The notes under the pieces: model-generated
What the model was told of the DNA's origin: nothing
Seen by the model: only the letters and a program-made list of their open reading frames with translations
Databases searched by the model: none
Source of the DNA: Paenibacillus polymyxa
Lineage (GTDB): Bacteria; Bacillota; Bacilli; Paenibacillales; Paenibacillaceae
Assembly (NCBI RefSeq): GCF_001719045.1
Contig: NZ_CP015423.1
Location: forward strand, 4,463,501-4,527,500
DNA length: 64,000 nucleotides
Direction: 5' to 3'
In this document: piece by piece, positions 36,100 to 45,154 of the stretch
How positions within the stretch are numbered: position 1 is the stretch's first letter
Layout of the letters: each line of letters starts with the position of its first letter
Made by a program: the position numbers and the translations under genes

Positions 36100-37524
36100 A
36101 TGTCCGTTGAAAACGTATTGAAAACAATTCAGGAAAATAATATTGAGTGGGTAGATTTTCGTTTTGTAGATTTGTCTGGTCGTGCTCACCATATTTCATT
36201 GCCAGCTTCCGAAGTAGATGAAGAGACATTTGTTAACGGTGTTGCTTTCGACGGTTCTTCCATTCCCGGCTATCGTGGCATCGAGGAATCCGACATGGTT
36301 ATGCTGCCCGATCCAGAAGCGGTTTTTATCGACCCTTTCACTCAGCATCCTACACTGAATATCCTGTGTGACATTGCTACGCCAGACGGCGAAAAATACG
36401 ACCGCGATCCTCGCGGCATCGCAAAAAAAGCTGAGGCATTTCTGCAATCGGCAGGAGTGGGCACAGCAGCATTTTTTGCACCTGAGTCCGAGTTTTTCAT
36501 CTTTGATGATGTACGCTACGAAAGCGGCATGAACAGCTCCTCCTTCTTCGTAGATTCCGAGGAAGCAGCTTGGAACACGAACCGTAAGGAAGAAGGCGGC
36601 AACCTAGGCTTTAAAGTGGGAGTGAAGGGCGGATATGTACCTGTAGCGCCAGTAGACACCCAACAAGATATCCGTAGTGAAATGTGCCGTTTGCTTGAAG
36701 AAGCAGGTCTGAGAATTGAGCGCCATCACCATGAGGTAGCTACGGCAGGCCAGGCGGAAATCAACTTCCGTTTTGATACACTCAAGAAAACAGCAGACAA
36801 CCTGCTCGTTTATAAATACATTGTACACAACACAGCTCGTCAATATGGTAAAGTGGCAACATTCATGCCGAAACCGATTTTTGGGGATAACGGAAGCGGT
36901 ATGCACGTTCACCAATCTATTTTCGATGGCGACACTCCTTTGTTCTACGAAAAAGGTGGTTATGCTAATCTGAGCGAAATGGCTCTTCATTACATTGGTG
37001 GTATTCTGTACCACGCACCTGCGTTGATCGCTTTGACCAACCCAAGCACCAACTCGTTCAAACGTCTCGTTCCTGGCTACGAAGCACCAGTTAACCTGGT
37101 ATTCTCCAAAGGTAACCGTTCTGCGGCTGTACGTATTCCAGTAGCAGCTGTTACTCCAAAAGGCTGTCGGATCGAGTTCCGTACACCGGACTCCACAGCT
37201 AACCCTTACCTTGCCTTCTCAGCAATGCTGATGGCGGGTCTGGATGGCATCAAGCGCAAACTGAACCCAATCGAATTGGGATATGGTCCACTTGACAGCA
37301 ACATCTACGAGCTGTCTGACGCTGAAAAAGGTAAAATCCGTAGCGTACCTGGTTCATTGGATGAGGCTCTGGATGCTCTGGAAGCTGACTACGAATTCTT
37401 GACTGAAGGCGGCGTATTTACGAAGGACTTTATTGATAACTATGTAGAGCTCAAACGTTCTGAAGCTAAATCGGTGAACATCCGTGTTCATCCACACGAA
37501 TACAGCCTGTATTTTGACTGCTAA
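36100..37524 (+). CDS. glnA: Glutamine synthetase, GSI-beta type
   Basis: 474 residues, longer than the roughly 444 of GlnA in B. subtilis and close to the GSI-beta class. The latch VAFDGSSIPGYRGI, the metal and glutamate site residues in FAPESEFFIFDD and NFRFDTLKKTAD, the NGSGMHVHQS and NRSAAVRIPV motifs, and the C-terminal HPHEYSLYF are all present. Tyr403 in SNIYELSDAEK sits where GSI-beta enzymes of E. coli type are adenylylated. No glnR is next to it. It makes glutamine from glutamate and ammonia. Family position makes it likely a second, distinct copy next to a typical glnRA elsewhere. Confidence 0.93.
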   Translation: MSVENVLKTIQENNIEWVDFRFVDLSGRAHHISLPASEVDEETFVNGVAFDGSSIPGYRGIEESDMVMLPDPEAVFIDPFTQHPTLNILCDIATPDGEKYDRDPRGIAKKAEAFLQSAGVGTAAFFAPESEFFIFDDVRYESGMNSSSFFVDSEEAAWNTNRKEEGGNLGFKVGVKGGYVPVAPVDTQQDIRSEMCRLLEEAGLRIERHHHEVATAGQAEINFRFDTLKKTADNLLVYKYIVHNTARQYGKVATFMPKPIFGDNGSGMHVHQSIFDGDTPLFYEKGGYANLSEMALHYIGGILYHAPALIALTNPSTNSFKRLVPGYEAPVNLVFSKGNRSAAVRIPVAAVTPKGCRIEFRTPDSTANPYLAFSAMLMAGLDGIKRKLNPIELGYGPLDSNIYELSDAEKGKIRSVPGSLDEALDALEADYEFLTEGGVFTKDFIDNYVELKRSEAKSVNIRVHPHEYSLYFDC

Positions 37525-37589
37525 TAAGTCGATAGCATAGCTGCTTTGAATAACAAGCATTAGCTTACGGGTAACAGTTGTTATTCAAA

Positions 37590-37621
37590 ATAGGTCTCCG
37601 GTCTTATGCCGGGGACCTTTT
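37590..37621 (+). terminator. Terminator after glutamine synthetase
   Basis: AGGTCTCCGG / CCGGGGACCT stem followed by TTTAATAT. Confidence 0.75.
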
Positions 37622-37720
37622 AATATTAAAGTGAAAATCACAGAATAAAGATGTTAAATATGTTGACATTCACAACTTTGTCACATCATAAATGAAATTG
37701 AAAACATTTTTATACAAGTC

Positions 37721-37749
37721 TTGAACGCATTTATGAATACTGCTATCAT
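37721..37749 (+). promoter_or_regulatory. Sigma-A promoter of serC
   Basis: TTGAAC, exactly 17 bp, TATCAT. The start is about 35 bp before the coding region. Confidence 0.65.
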
Positions 37750-37789
37750 AGCGATAATATCCACACCAGAGTAGAGAAGGGATGGGAAT

Positions 37790-38881
37790 TTGTTGAGTAA
37801 GAGAGCCTACAATTTTAATGCAGGACCAGCGGCATTGCCGCTCAAAGTACTAGAACGTGTACAAGCTGAATTCGTAGATTTCCAGGGAACAGGGATGTCG
37901 ATCATGGAAATGTCTCACCGTGGAGCTGTGTATGAATCTGTTCATAATGAGGCGCAGGAACGCCTGTTATCTTTGCTGGGCAATCCACAAGGCTACAAGG
38001 TGTTATTCCTACAAGGTGGCGCAAGTACGCAGTTTGCGATGCTGCCTTTAAATTTCTTGAGCGAAGGACAGACTGGGAGCTATGTAATGACAGGTAGCTG
38101 GTCGGACAAAGCATATAAAGAAGCCAAGCTACTGGGCAAGGCTCATGTTGCTGCATCCTCCGCTGATGAGAAGTACATGCGTCTTCCGAATGTGGATTCC
38201 TTGGACTTGCCTGAGAATACTGCTTATGTGCATATGACGTCCAACGAAACGATTGAAGGTACACAATTTAAGCAATTCCCGGATACGGGTTCCGTACCCT
38301 TGATTGTGGACATGTCCAGTGATATTTTTTGCAAGCCTTTTGATGTTACTCAATTTGGATTGATTTACGCTGGCGCACAAAAAAATCTGGGACCTTCTGG
38401 TGTGACGGTCGTGATTGCCCGTGAAGAGTTGCTGACTTCCTCACCGGACAATATTCCTACGATGCTGCGTTATAGCACATATGAAAAAAATAACTCTCTC
38501 TACAATACTCCCCCATCCTTTGCCATATACATGGTGAATGAAGTGCTGAAATGGATTCAGGAAGAAGGCGGTTTGGAAGGCATTGAGCGTGTGAACCAGC
38601 AGAAAGCTGCTTTGCTATACAACCGTATTGACAGTAGCGAAGGCTTCTATCGTGGTTGTGTGGACAGCGCTGATCGCTCTATCATGAATGTAACCTTCCG
38701 CCTCGCGAACGAGGATCTGGAAAAACAATTTATTAAGGAATCCGAACAGGCCGGGTTTATCGGACTGAAGGGGCATCGCAGTGTAGGAGGGCTTCGCGCC
38801 TCGATCTACAATGCTGTTCCACTGGAGAACTGTCAAGCATTAGCCGAGTTTATGGACGGATTCAAGCAACGTAACAGTTGA
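37790..38881 (+). CDS. serC: Phosphoserine aminotransferase
   Basis: 363 residues. SerC marks: YNFNAGPAALP at the start, MSIMEMSHRG, the PLP lysine in YAGAQKNLGPSGVTVVI, and GFIGLKGHRSVGGLRASIYNA at the end. It makes 3-phosphoserine from 3-phosphohydroxypyruvate and glutamate. TTG starts occur at 37790 and 37793; the AAGGGATGGG site lies about 5 nt upstream of the first. It has its own promoter and terminator. Confidence 0.94.
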   Translation: MLSKRAYNFNAGPAALPLKVLERVQAEFVDFQGTGMSIMEMSHRGAVYESVHNEAQERLLSLLGNPQGYKVLFLQGGASTQFAMLPLNFLSEGQTGSYVMTGSWSDKAYKEAKLLGKAHVAASSADEKYMRLPNVDSLDLPENTAYVHMTSNETIEGTQFKQFPDTGSVPLIVDMSSDIFCKPFDVTQFGLIYAGAQKNLGPSGVTVVIAREELLTSSPDNIPTMLRYSTYEKNNSLYNTPPSFAIYMVNEVLKWIQEEGGLEGIERVNQQKAALLYNRIDSSEGFYRGCVDSADRSIMNVTFRLANEDLEKQFIKESEQAGFIGLKGHRSVGGLRASIYNAVPLENCQALAEFMDGFKQRNS

Positions 38882-38936
38882 TTACACGGACATATATTTC
38901 GATACACGATATTTGAAATCGAAAATGTAAATGTAG

Positions 38937-38970
38937 AGCCTTCCCTGAATGTGTATAGGGGAAGGCTTTT
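38937..38970 (+). terminator. Terminator after serC
   Basis: AGAGCCTTCCC / GGGAAGGCTTTT stem with a 13-nt loop. Confidence 0.85.
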
Positions 38971-39117
38971 AGTGGTGTGGGTTGAAATTTTTGTCGTTTG
39001 ATGTTCATATCTGTCTGATTTTGTTAAAATAAAAGAATGTGTATGTTTTCAAGGTATACACTTTGGTTAAACTGTAGGTTATTTGTCTGATGAATTTAAT
39101 GATGAAGGGAACGAAAC

Positions 39118-39585
39118 GTGATGCCATTACATATTGTGCTTGTCGAGCCGGAAATCCCGGCTAACACAGGGAATATTGCTAGAACGTGTGCTGCAACCGG
39201 AACTCATCTACATCTGGTGAAGCCACTGGGCTTCCGTACCGACGATGCCACGTTAAAACGGGCCGGACTTGATTATTGGTATGCTGTCCACATTGAATAT
39301 CATGAGTCTTTTGCTGAAGTGCAGGAGAAATATCAGGAAGGTCGCTTTTTTTATGCGACGACCAAAGCGAATCAGCGATATAGTGATATTGCATTTCAGG
39401 ATGGAGACTTCTTGGTATTTGGTAAAGAAACGAAAGGTTTGCCGCCAGAGCTGCTAGCTGCTAATCCAAATACATGCATCAAGATGCCTATGTCAGATAA
39501 AGTAAGATCTCTAAACTTGTCGAATTCCGCTGCGATTATCGTATATGAAGCGTTGAGACAAATGGATTTTCCAGGTTTATCGTAA
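39118..39585 (+). CDS. trmL: tRNA (cytidine/uridine-34 2'-O)-methyltransferase
   Basis: 155 residues, SPOUT fold. The typical motifs are present: VLVEPEIPANTGNIARTC, FGKETKGLP and MPMSDKVRSLNLSNSAAIIVYE. TrmL (CspR in Bacillus) modifies the wobble base of Leu tRNAs. GTG at 39118 is directly followed by ATG at 39121; either may be the start, with GAAGGGA upstream. The 377-bp gap behind it is described under the abrB regulatory entry. Confidence 0.93.
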   Translation: MMPLHIVLVEPEIPANTGNIARTCAATGTHLHLVKPLGFRTDDATLKRAGLDYWYAVHIEYHESFAEVQEKYQEGRFFYATTKANQRYSDIAFQDGDFLVFGKETKGLPPELLAANPNTCIKMPMSDKVRSLNLSNSAAIIVYEALRQMDFPGLS

Positions 39586-39851
39586 AGAACATCGAGTGAA
39601 CAAGTATAAATGCGAATAAAGAACCAGGACCTTAGTTGGTAATAAAAGTTTCACCTATATTGCTCAAATCTACATGATAGTGGAACTTAAATAAAGGTTG
39701 TATGGTCAAAAAATTTGCGAAATTTCTCAGCGAGGGCTAATGATAATTGGCTTTCCGGTCGATAAAAATATTATAGACATTCTGTACCATACTTTGATAT
39801 GGTTCATGATTTTATGAAAAAATGTAATAAAATTTCCTGTGATCAGCAGGA

Positions 39852-39858
39852 TTCGACA
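39852..39858 (-). promoter_or_regulatory. Spo0A box (0A box) upstream of abrB
   Basis: TTCGACA at 39852-39858 is the reverse complement of the full 7-of-7 0A box TGTCGAA, with the wider context TTTTTGTCGAATCC on the minus strand. It lies 105 bp before abrB, just behind a possible promoter (TTCATG, 16 bp, TAATAA, near 39800-39830). In B. subtilis Spo0A~P represses abrB by binding such boxes downstream of the start point. The 377-bp gap 39586-39962 holds no gene. Confidence 0.6.
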
Positions 39859-39962
39859 AAAAGACAGCGAATACTACATAAAGAATAGTGTCTTTGTACC
39901 TAGTTTTTCGCATGGTAAGAAATTTGTAAGTTATTACTCAATAGGAGAGGTGTACGATTACG

Positions 39963-40211
39963 ATGAAACCTGCCGGTGTGGTACGTAAAGTTGATCAGCT
40001 GGGGAGAATAGTTTTGCCTAAGTCACTGCGTAAAAGATATCAAATGAATGAGGGAGATCCTGTCGAAATTTTGGTTCAGGGTGACCACATTATTTTGGAG
40101 CGTTATCGTCCAAAATGTGTATTCTGCGGGTCAGTAGAACAAGTGAACGATTTCAAAGACCGTTATATTTGTGCTCAATGCCTGACAGAAATGACACAGT
40201 ATTCCTCCTAA
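39963..40211 (+). CDS. abrB: AbrB/SpoVT-type transition-state regulator
   Basis: 82 residues. The N-terminal swapped-hairpin AbrB DNA-binding domain (GVVRKVDQLGRIVLPKSLRK, residues 4-23, to ILERYRP) is typical. The C-terminal part differs from B. subtilis AbrB: it has a CVFCGS...CAQCL pattern, a four-cysteine zinc knuckle. Such proteins hold back stationary-phase and sporulation genes during growth. A Spo0A box upstream fits the known repression of abrB. The ribosome site is GGAGAGGTG, about 10 nt before the ATG. Confidence 0.85.
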   Translation: MKPAGVVRKVDQLGRIVLPKSLRKRYQMNEGDPVEILVQGDHIILERYRPKCVFCGSVEQVNDFKDRYICAQCLTEMTQYSS

Positions 40212-40218
40212 ATGAGGC

Positions 40219-40255
40219 AAAAGCATCACGACATTCGTTCGTGATGCTTTTTTTC
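40219..40255 (+). terminator. Terminator after abrB
   Basis: AAAAGCATCACGA / TCGTGATGCTTTTTTT stem with a small loop. Confidence 0.92.
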
Positions 40256-40309
40256 GGATAGTGCCGTACGTCGGCAAGCATATTTAATTTGTTAGCAGAC
40301 TACACATAG

Positions 40310-41377
40310 CTATTTATAGAACAAAAAATGAGTAGGGACTGGACGCAAATTACCATCTGACGGTTTGTTTACGACTCGACCGTTAAGTATAAGCGACGAG
40401 GAACCGCCTCCGTCCAAATTATAGGCATCTTGAACACCTAGATTGTACATTTTTCCTTGCAGTTCTTCGAGCGTCGCGCCCGAACCCCCGCTTTCATTGT
40501 AGCCGTCTACGACAATAATGAGCAACTGATCATCTTTATAGTTGCCAATGACCGTACGTGGGGCCCGCTTGGGGGAGACTTTCCATTTGCCAGGAATAGG
40601 CATTTTTTGTCCTCTTTGCAGCAGGACGGGAACGAAGGTAGCACCAAAGGCAGGCTTTAAGCTGTCAAGAGCACCTTGACTGTAAAATTTGCCACCGATA
40701 AGCTTGCCATCGTTACTCAGTCCGACGAAGGACAAATCCTTAAAACTGGACTGAAAGCCAGTAAGGTAGTGGCCGTTCAAGACAGTAGTGCTTAATGGAT
40801 AGCGTTTGCCGTCTCCATCCGCAAAGCCGCCTGCATTGATGCCTGCAATAGCTCCGTGTCTCAAGACTGCACGCATGGTGGTTTCGGAGCCACCCAATTT
40901 GTCACTTCCCAAAGACATTTTCATAGCAGTAGGATCTTTAAGTTTGACCTTCATAGCGTAGCCATGATAAATTCCCGGGTTTACCTTAAATAATTCAATG
41001 GTAATCCGATTGCTATCTACCCGCTCATAGGGAACCCCCAGTTTGGCGGTGATGCGTCGATCATAGATAATCGCGGGCCGCTTGGACTGCGTAGAGGCAG
41101 TCACGACAAGCTGATTCATCGTTTGAGTCGTTTGCTTGTATAGCTCAGAAGTCCGGCGAATTGTAGACAAGGTGTATGTTGCCGTTTGCTTGGCTTCATC
41201 AAGCTGCTTGCCTATTGATTGCGTTTGTAAAGTGACTTCAGCTTTTTGCAGACTCAAAGAAGTAGACCCAGGAAAGCTCAATGAGGGATGCACTAACAAA
41301 ATATACCCCAACAAACCGATAAAAGGAGCAAGGGCCAACATAAAGAACCGGTTCACTTGTTTTGCGTCTACATTCAT
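40310..41377 (-). CDS. Phosphodiester glycosidase family (NAGPA) protein
   Basis: 355 residues. One N-terminal membrane helix (about 12-28), a short helical stretch, and a C-terminal NAGPA/DUF2233 domain (RAPRTVIGNYKDDQLLIIVV, NESGGSGATLEELQ, NLDGGGSSSLILNGRVVN). The family includes N-acetylglucosamine-1-phosphodiester alpha-N-acetylglucosaminidases, which remove sugars linked by a phosphodiester, often in exopolysaccharide genes. The active site faces outside. It is translationally coupled (4-bp overlap) with the small gene upstream. Confidence 0.85.
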   Translation of the reverse strand: MNVDAKQVNRFFMLALAPFIGLLGYILLVHPSLSFPGSTSLSLQKAEVTLQTQSIGKQLDEAKQTATYTLSTIRRTSELYKQTTQTMNQLVVTASTQSKRPAIIYDRRITAKLGVPYERVDSNRITIELFKVNPGIYHGYAMKVKLKDPTAMKMSLGSDKLGGSETTMRAVLRHGAIAGINAGGFADGDGKRYPLSTTVLNGHYLTGFQSSFKDLSFVGLSNDGKLIGGKFYSQGALDSLKPAFGATFVPVLLQRGQKMPIPGKWKVSPKRAPRTVIGNYKDDQLLIIVVDGYNESGGSGATLEELQGKMYNLGVQDAYNLDGGGSSSLILNGRVVNKPSDGNLRPVPTHFLFYK

Positions 41378-41781
41378 TTTAGCAAGTCCATTTTTTTCTG
41401 AAGTGTATTGAGTTGCTGCTTGACTTCGTTTAATTGGGTATACAGTTTGTTGCTGTTATCGGTCTTATTGTTTGCATTATCCTTCGTAAAGGTCAGTAGT
41501 TCATTGAAGGACTGGACTTTTCCCTGCAATCCGCTAACTTCCTTGGAAAGAGCAGTCAGTTGCTTTTCATAGTCAGATTTGAGTGCTTGAATCTGTTGGT
41601 CTGTATGGGTTTGCATCTCGTTTAGCATTTGCTGTTTCAAGTGATTGCTATACAGATAGGTTGCGAGAGCACCTAGTATAATAAGAATGAACCAAAATAG
41701 CAGAAAAGCCTTTACGGGTAACCCCTTTCTTGAATTGCTCCGCCGAGCTTCGGCAGGAGGACGTTCAGGTGAAGCTTGCAT
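41374..41781 (-). CDS. Membrane-anchored coiled-coil protein
   Basis: 135 residues. A proline-rich cytosolic start, one membrane helix (AFLLFWFILIILGALATYLY) and a long Gln/Lys/Leu coiled coil on the outer side (EMQTHTDQQIQALKSDYEKQ and further). It overlaps the start of the NAGPA gene by 4 bp (ATGA), so the two form an operon and may form one complex in the envelope. No named family. Confidence 0.65.
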   Translation of the reverse strand: MQASPERPPAEARRSNSRKGLPVKAFLLFWFILIILGALATYLYSNHLKQQMLNEMQTHTDQQIQALKSDYEKQLTALSKEVSGLQGKVQSFNELLTFTKDNANNKTDNSNKLYTQLNEVKQQLNTLQKKMDLLK

Positions 41782-42057
41782 ACGATTTTCAACTCCCGTG
41801 TAAAGTCAAATTTCCAGTCCTTTATTTGCAGTACCAATTCTATCATGGGCCTATTTATTTCGCAAAAGCGAAATAGTCGTATAAAAATATTGGAAAAAGA
41901 GATTGCATCGGAAGGAAGTCCTAGGATACAATTTCCTTAAACGTTTTTCGCTTCCTATACGTTCACATTCGCGCAATTTCTACATATGCAATCCCTAATT
42001 TTAGAATTATTTTCGCTACTAACTATGTATTTTTTTGTAAACTCAGGAGGTTTAGAT

Positions 42058-42714
42058 ATGAGAAAAGTATGGCAGGTGGTCATCATAGATATCCATCCTA
42101 CAAGTATGCTGGGAACAAAGCTTATTTTGGAAGACCAGCAGGATTTGCTTGTCAGAGGGATGTCTTCCTCCGGAACGGAAGGCTTGGAGCTGGCTTGCTC
42201 CATTCGACCGGAAATCATTTTAATGGACTACAGGTTGCCTGAGGGAACGGCGGAACCATTTTTGACACAAATGCGGGCCTTGTCTCCGGACAGCCATATT
42301 GTTATTATGACGGATGAGGATAATATTACGTTGTTTCAGCAGCTAATTTCGCTCGGAGCAAATGGAATGTTATCCAAACAGGCATCACCGAGCCAGTTAA
42401 TCCATCTGATCAATGGTTTGCGCGAAGGATTTGCTTCTTTACCAATGGATTGGATTCGGTATGGAAACTGGCCCTTTATGCCGTTAATGGCATCCGAGCC
42501 TTTTGACGAATTGACACAAACCGAAGTGTTTATTATGGAACGTATTGTACAAGGAATTACATATGACAAAATTGCTATCGAGATCGAAGTTAGCCGGCGC
42601 TCCATTGATAATTATCTACGTAAAATTTATGCGAAATTAGGCGTGTCCAGCCGGGCGCAGGCGATTGAACGTTATGCCTTATATGCGCGTCAGATGAAGC
42701 AGCTATATGCCTGA
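42058..42714 (+). CDS. NarL/LuxR-type response regulator (orphan)
   Basis: 218 residues. Receiver domain (1-120) with the phospho-acceptor Asp57 (LMDYRLPEG) and a Lys (MLSKQAS) near 107; the usual double-acid at the start of beta-1 is only half kept (VIIDIHPTS, where DD is expected). A LuxR-type helix-turn-helix follows (LTQTEVFIMERIVQ, SRRSIDNYLRKIYAKLGV). No sensor kinase is next to it. The start is the ATG at 42058 with TCAGGAGG 8 nt upstream; the longer reading from 41986 has no site. It is followed by an aminotransferase gene. Confidence 0.85.
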   Translation: MRKVWQVVIIDIHPTSMLGTKLILEDQQDLLVRGMSSSGTEGLELACSIRPEIILMDYRLPEGTAEPFLTQMRALSPDSHIVIMTDEDNITLFQQLISLGANGMLSKQASPSQLIHLINGLREGFASLPMDWIRYGNWPFMPLMASEPFDELTQTEVFIMERIVQGITYDKIAIEIEVSRRSIDNYLRKIYAKLGVSSRAQAIERYALYARQMKQLYA

Positions 42715-42764
42715 TGCGTCAGCCCGGAGATCATGACCTATTTTTCAGGAGAAGGAGGATGTTC

Positions 42765-44018
42765 ATGCAATATTCCTTTGCTTCACGAACGGCTGCGATG
42801 TTGGCTTCTCCAGTGCGTCATATCCGGGAAAATGCGAGAAGACACTCCTTTATATCTCTGGCTGAAGAACTACCTGCACAAGAGCTGTTTCCGGTGAAGC
42901 TGCTGGAAGAAGCGGCCCATGATGTGTTTGGCTCCGGCCCTGACGCCCTCCAGTATGGTGAACCGGAGGGCTATTTCCCTTTGCGAGCATGGCTTGCGGG
43001 AGAGTGGGAACAGCGTAAAGGAGTAAGAGTACCACCAGGTCAAATCCTCCTCACGACAGGCAGTCAGCAGGCCATTGACCTGATCATAAGGCTGATGGTG
43101 GATGAGCGTGATCCGGTATTGGTCGAAAACCCTACGTCTCCTGGATGTTTACAAGTGCTATCTATGCAGGGTGCTCAGATCGTTCCTGTAGAATCAGATG
43201 GGGAAGGTGTCATTCCTGATAAGCTTGAAGCTTTAATGATCCGTTATCGACCCAAGCTTTTTTTTGCCACGCCGACGTTTACGAATCCGACGGGCTCCTT
43301 ATGGAGTGCGGCTAGACGGCAGGAAATTTTGGACCTGTGCAGGCATCATGAGGTGCTAGTAGTTGAGGATGATTCTTATGGTGAATTGCATTTGAAGCAA
43401 AAAAATGAGTTCCATGACAAGAGTCCACATGGTCAGAGTCGAAAATTTGCAGAGACTTACCCCTCCCTATTTGCGCTGGATCATGCGGGTCAGGGCGGCC
43501 AAGTGCTCTATATCGGTTCGTTCAATAAAACAGTTGCTCCTGCGCTCAGAACGGGTTGGGCTGCTGGTCCTGCGCCGCTGATTGAAGGGATGTACGCCTT
43601 GAAGCAGCTGGCCGATATGCAATCCAGTACGATGAACCAACGGCTGCTGTTCCAATTGCTGACCAGCTCGCGTTTTCAATGGCACGAGCACTTAGCGATG
43701 CTGAACAAGGAATATTCGACTCGACTTCAATTAATCTTGGAGCTGCTCAAGCGCCCGTTTTGGAAAGACGTGACGTATCATATTCCGTCCGGTGGCATGT
43801 ATGTATGGGTGCAGTTGCCCGATGGGCTGGACAGCGCATTGCTGCTAAAGGCGGCGTTACCCAAAGGTGTAGCCTTTATGCCAGGTGCGCTATGTGCGGT
43901 TGGCAGTGAAGGCGCGTCCCATATTCGCCTTAATTTTAGCCATCCGGGCCGTGAGCAATTGCTTATGGGCATGAATCTGATCGGTGAGACGATTAGCGAA
44001 TTTACTGCGCGGAGCTAG
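42765..44018 (+). CDS. PLP-dependent aminotransferase (2-aminoadipate type)
   Basis: 417 residues, fold-type I. QYGEPEGYFPLRAWLA, TTGSQQAIDLI, the Asp of LVVEDDSYGEL and the SFNKTVAPALRTGW segment with the PLP lysine fit the class of LysN/MocR-tail aminotransferases. No N-terminal GntR helix-turn-helix is present, so it is an enzyme rather than a MocR regulator. The start is the ATG at 42765, 7 nt after AAGGAGG; the ATG at 42759 is 1 nt from the site. Its stop lies 19 bp from the converging DUF2161 gene, and it may be cotranscribed with the regulator before it. Substrate not known. Confidence 0.82.
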   Translation: MQYSFASRTAAMLASPVRHIRENARRHSFISLAEELPAQELFPVKLLEEAAHDVFGSGPDALQYGEPEGYFPLRAWLAGEWEQRKGVRVPPGQILLTTGSQQAIDLIIRLMVDERDPVLVENPTSPGCLQVLSMQGAQIVPVESDGEGVIPDKLEALMIRYRPKLFFATPTFTNPTGSLWSAARRQEILDLCRHHEVLVVEDDSYGELHLKQKNEFHDKSPHGQSRKFAETYPSLFALDHAGQGGQVLYIGSFNKTVAPALRTGWAAGPAPLIEGMYALKQLADMQSSTMNQRLLFQLLTSSRFQWHEHLAMLNKEYSTRLQLILELLKRPFWKDVTYHIPSGGMYVWVQLPDGLDSALLLKAALPKGVAFMPGALCAVGSEGASHIRLNFSHPGREQLLMGMNLIGETISEFTARS

Positions 44019-44037
44019 CGAAAACCATCGCCCCATG

Positions 44038-44871
44038 TCAGTCATCCTCCGCTTCCACAACAACGGTGGAGTAAGTGATTGGCGCTTCCGCAATCTGGAG
44101 CTGTCCACTGTCCTCGTCAAGCTCTGCATCTATTTCAGCGGCCGTTTTAATGCCATGCTCTTGCAGTACTGCCGCATACTCGTTCAGGGCAGCTTCGCCA
44201 AACGGAGTCAGTCGATAGCGGCCACGGGATACGCGCTCAAACCAGCCGTAGTAGTTGTGCTGAAGTACGGCAGCAGCTGTGCTGACGGCTGCTATGCGAG
44301 CGAGCTGCGCCGGGGCAGCTTCCCCTAAGCCCTGCAAGGCTGCGGCTACGCGCAGCGCTTTTTCCCGGTAGGCAGTGACCAGCTTGCGTCGGGTGCTGCC
44401 GCCGGTATTGTGGTCACCGCTGCGTGCGTGAAATTCCCGCAGCAGCTTTTCCTTGCGCGAGCCGTGGCGTACCGTTGCTGCATTGTGGACATTGTCGCTA
44501 TGCGCCGCAGGCTTACACAGTACCTCAACGAGCGGCGGCTTCGTTTTGAAATGGGTGACAGTGAGCAAGCCAAGTCCCAACTGGCGGCACAGTCCGACCA
44601 GCTCGTTCCAGCGTTGATTCACGGCCCCTTTTTTGGCACGATTTCGTTCTACAGCTACATATACATTGCTGCTTAGTTTCAAACGCTGCATGCCTTGCAG
44701 CACAAGCGCCAGGTTAAACGTCTTTTTGATCTCCACAATCAATGGTGTCTGTTGCCCTGGCTTGATACCCACCAAATCGCAGTTGCGCACCTCTCCTTTG
44801 ACTTCATATCCCAAGTTCTCAAAAAAGGCTTTCACCGGAGCGTACAGCTCCGTCTCATGCCGAACCGCCAT
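44038..44871 (-). CDS. DUF2161 PD-(D/E)XK nuclease-like protein
   Basis: 277 residues. The N-terminal 110 residues show the PD-(D/E)xK-like layout: ETELYAPVKAFFENLGYEVKGEV, NCDLVGI and LIVEIKKTF, so a D...E-x-K set is in place. A C-terminal winged-helix-like region follows (ALQGLGEAAPAQLARIAAVS, RYRLTPFGEAALNEY). Such proteins are annotated as putative phosphodiesterases. The region is richer in GC and Ala than its neighbours. It sits head-to-head with prkA, 280 bp from it. Confidence 0.72.
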   Translation of the reverse strand: MAVRHETELYAPVKAFFENLGYEVKGEVRNCDLVGIKPGQQTPLIVEIKKTFNLALVLQGMQRLKLSSNVYVAVERNRAKKGAVNQRWNELVGLCRQLGLGLLTVTHFKTKPPLVEVLCKPAAHSDNVHNAATVRHGSRKEKLLREFHARSGDHNTGGSTRRKLVTAYREKALRVAAALQGLGEAAPAQLARIAAVSTAAAVLQHNYYGWFERVSRGRYRLTPFGEAALNEYAAVLQEHGIKTAAEIDAELDEDSGQLQIAEAPITYSTVVVEAEDD

Positions 44872-45154
44872 GACTTCTTCCGCTCCTTTATCCCATTATT
44901 CCGAGCTTATATTGTACCATAATGCGTCAGGTCCGCGTTGTTGTTGTATATTTTAGCACAGTGTATCCCTTGGTTTTTTTGAAAAAGCAGAGAGACCTGT
45001 CACAAAAAATAGGTCAATTCTGAAATCAATCTGCATAGGTATGTATTACACTTTTTTTAAGGGGATTGCATCATATCCTGAAAGGCGTGACGAGTGTAGC
45101 CATAATCATCAGGAGTGGAGGATAGTCATTACGCAGTCATGGGAGGAACCGAGC

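Noticed and set aside
45041..45154. Longer prkA start at 45041
   Set aside because: The added 38 residues have no match to PrkA and no ribosome site; the ATG at 45155 has both.
44872..45154. Mother-cell sigma-E/K promoter before prkA
   Set aside because: CATA-type boxes occur but none had an acceptable -35 at the right distance, so no promoter is called.
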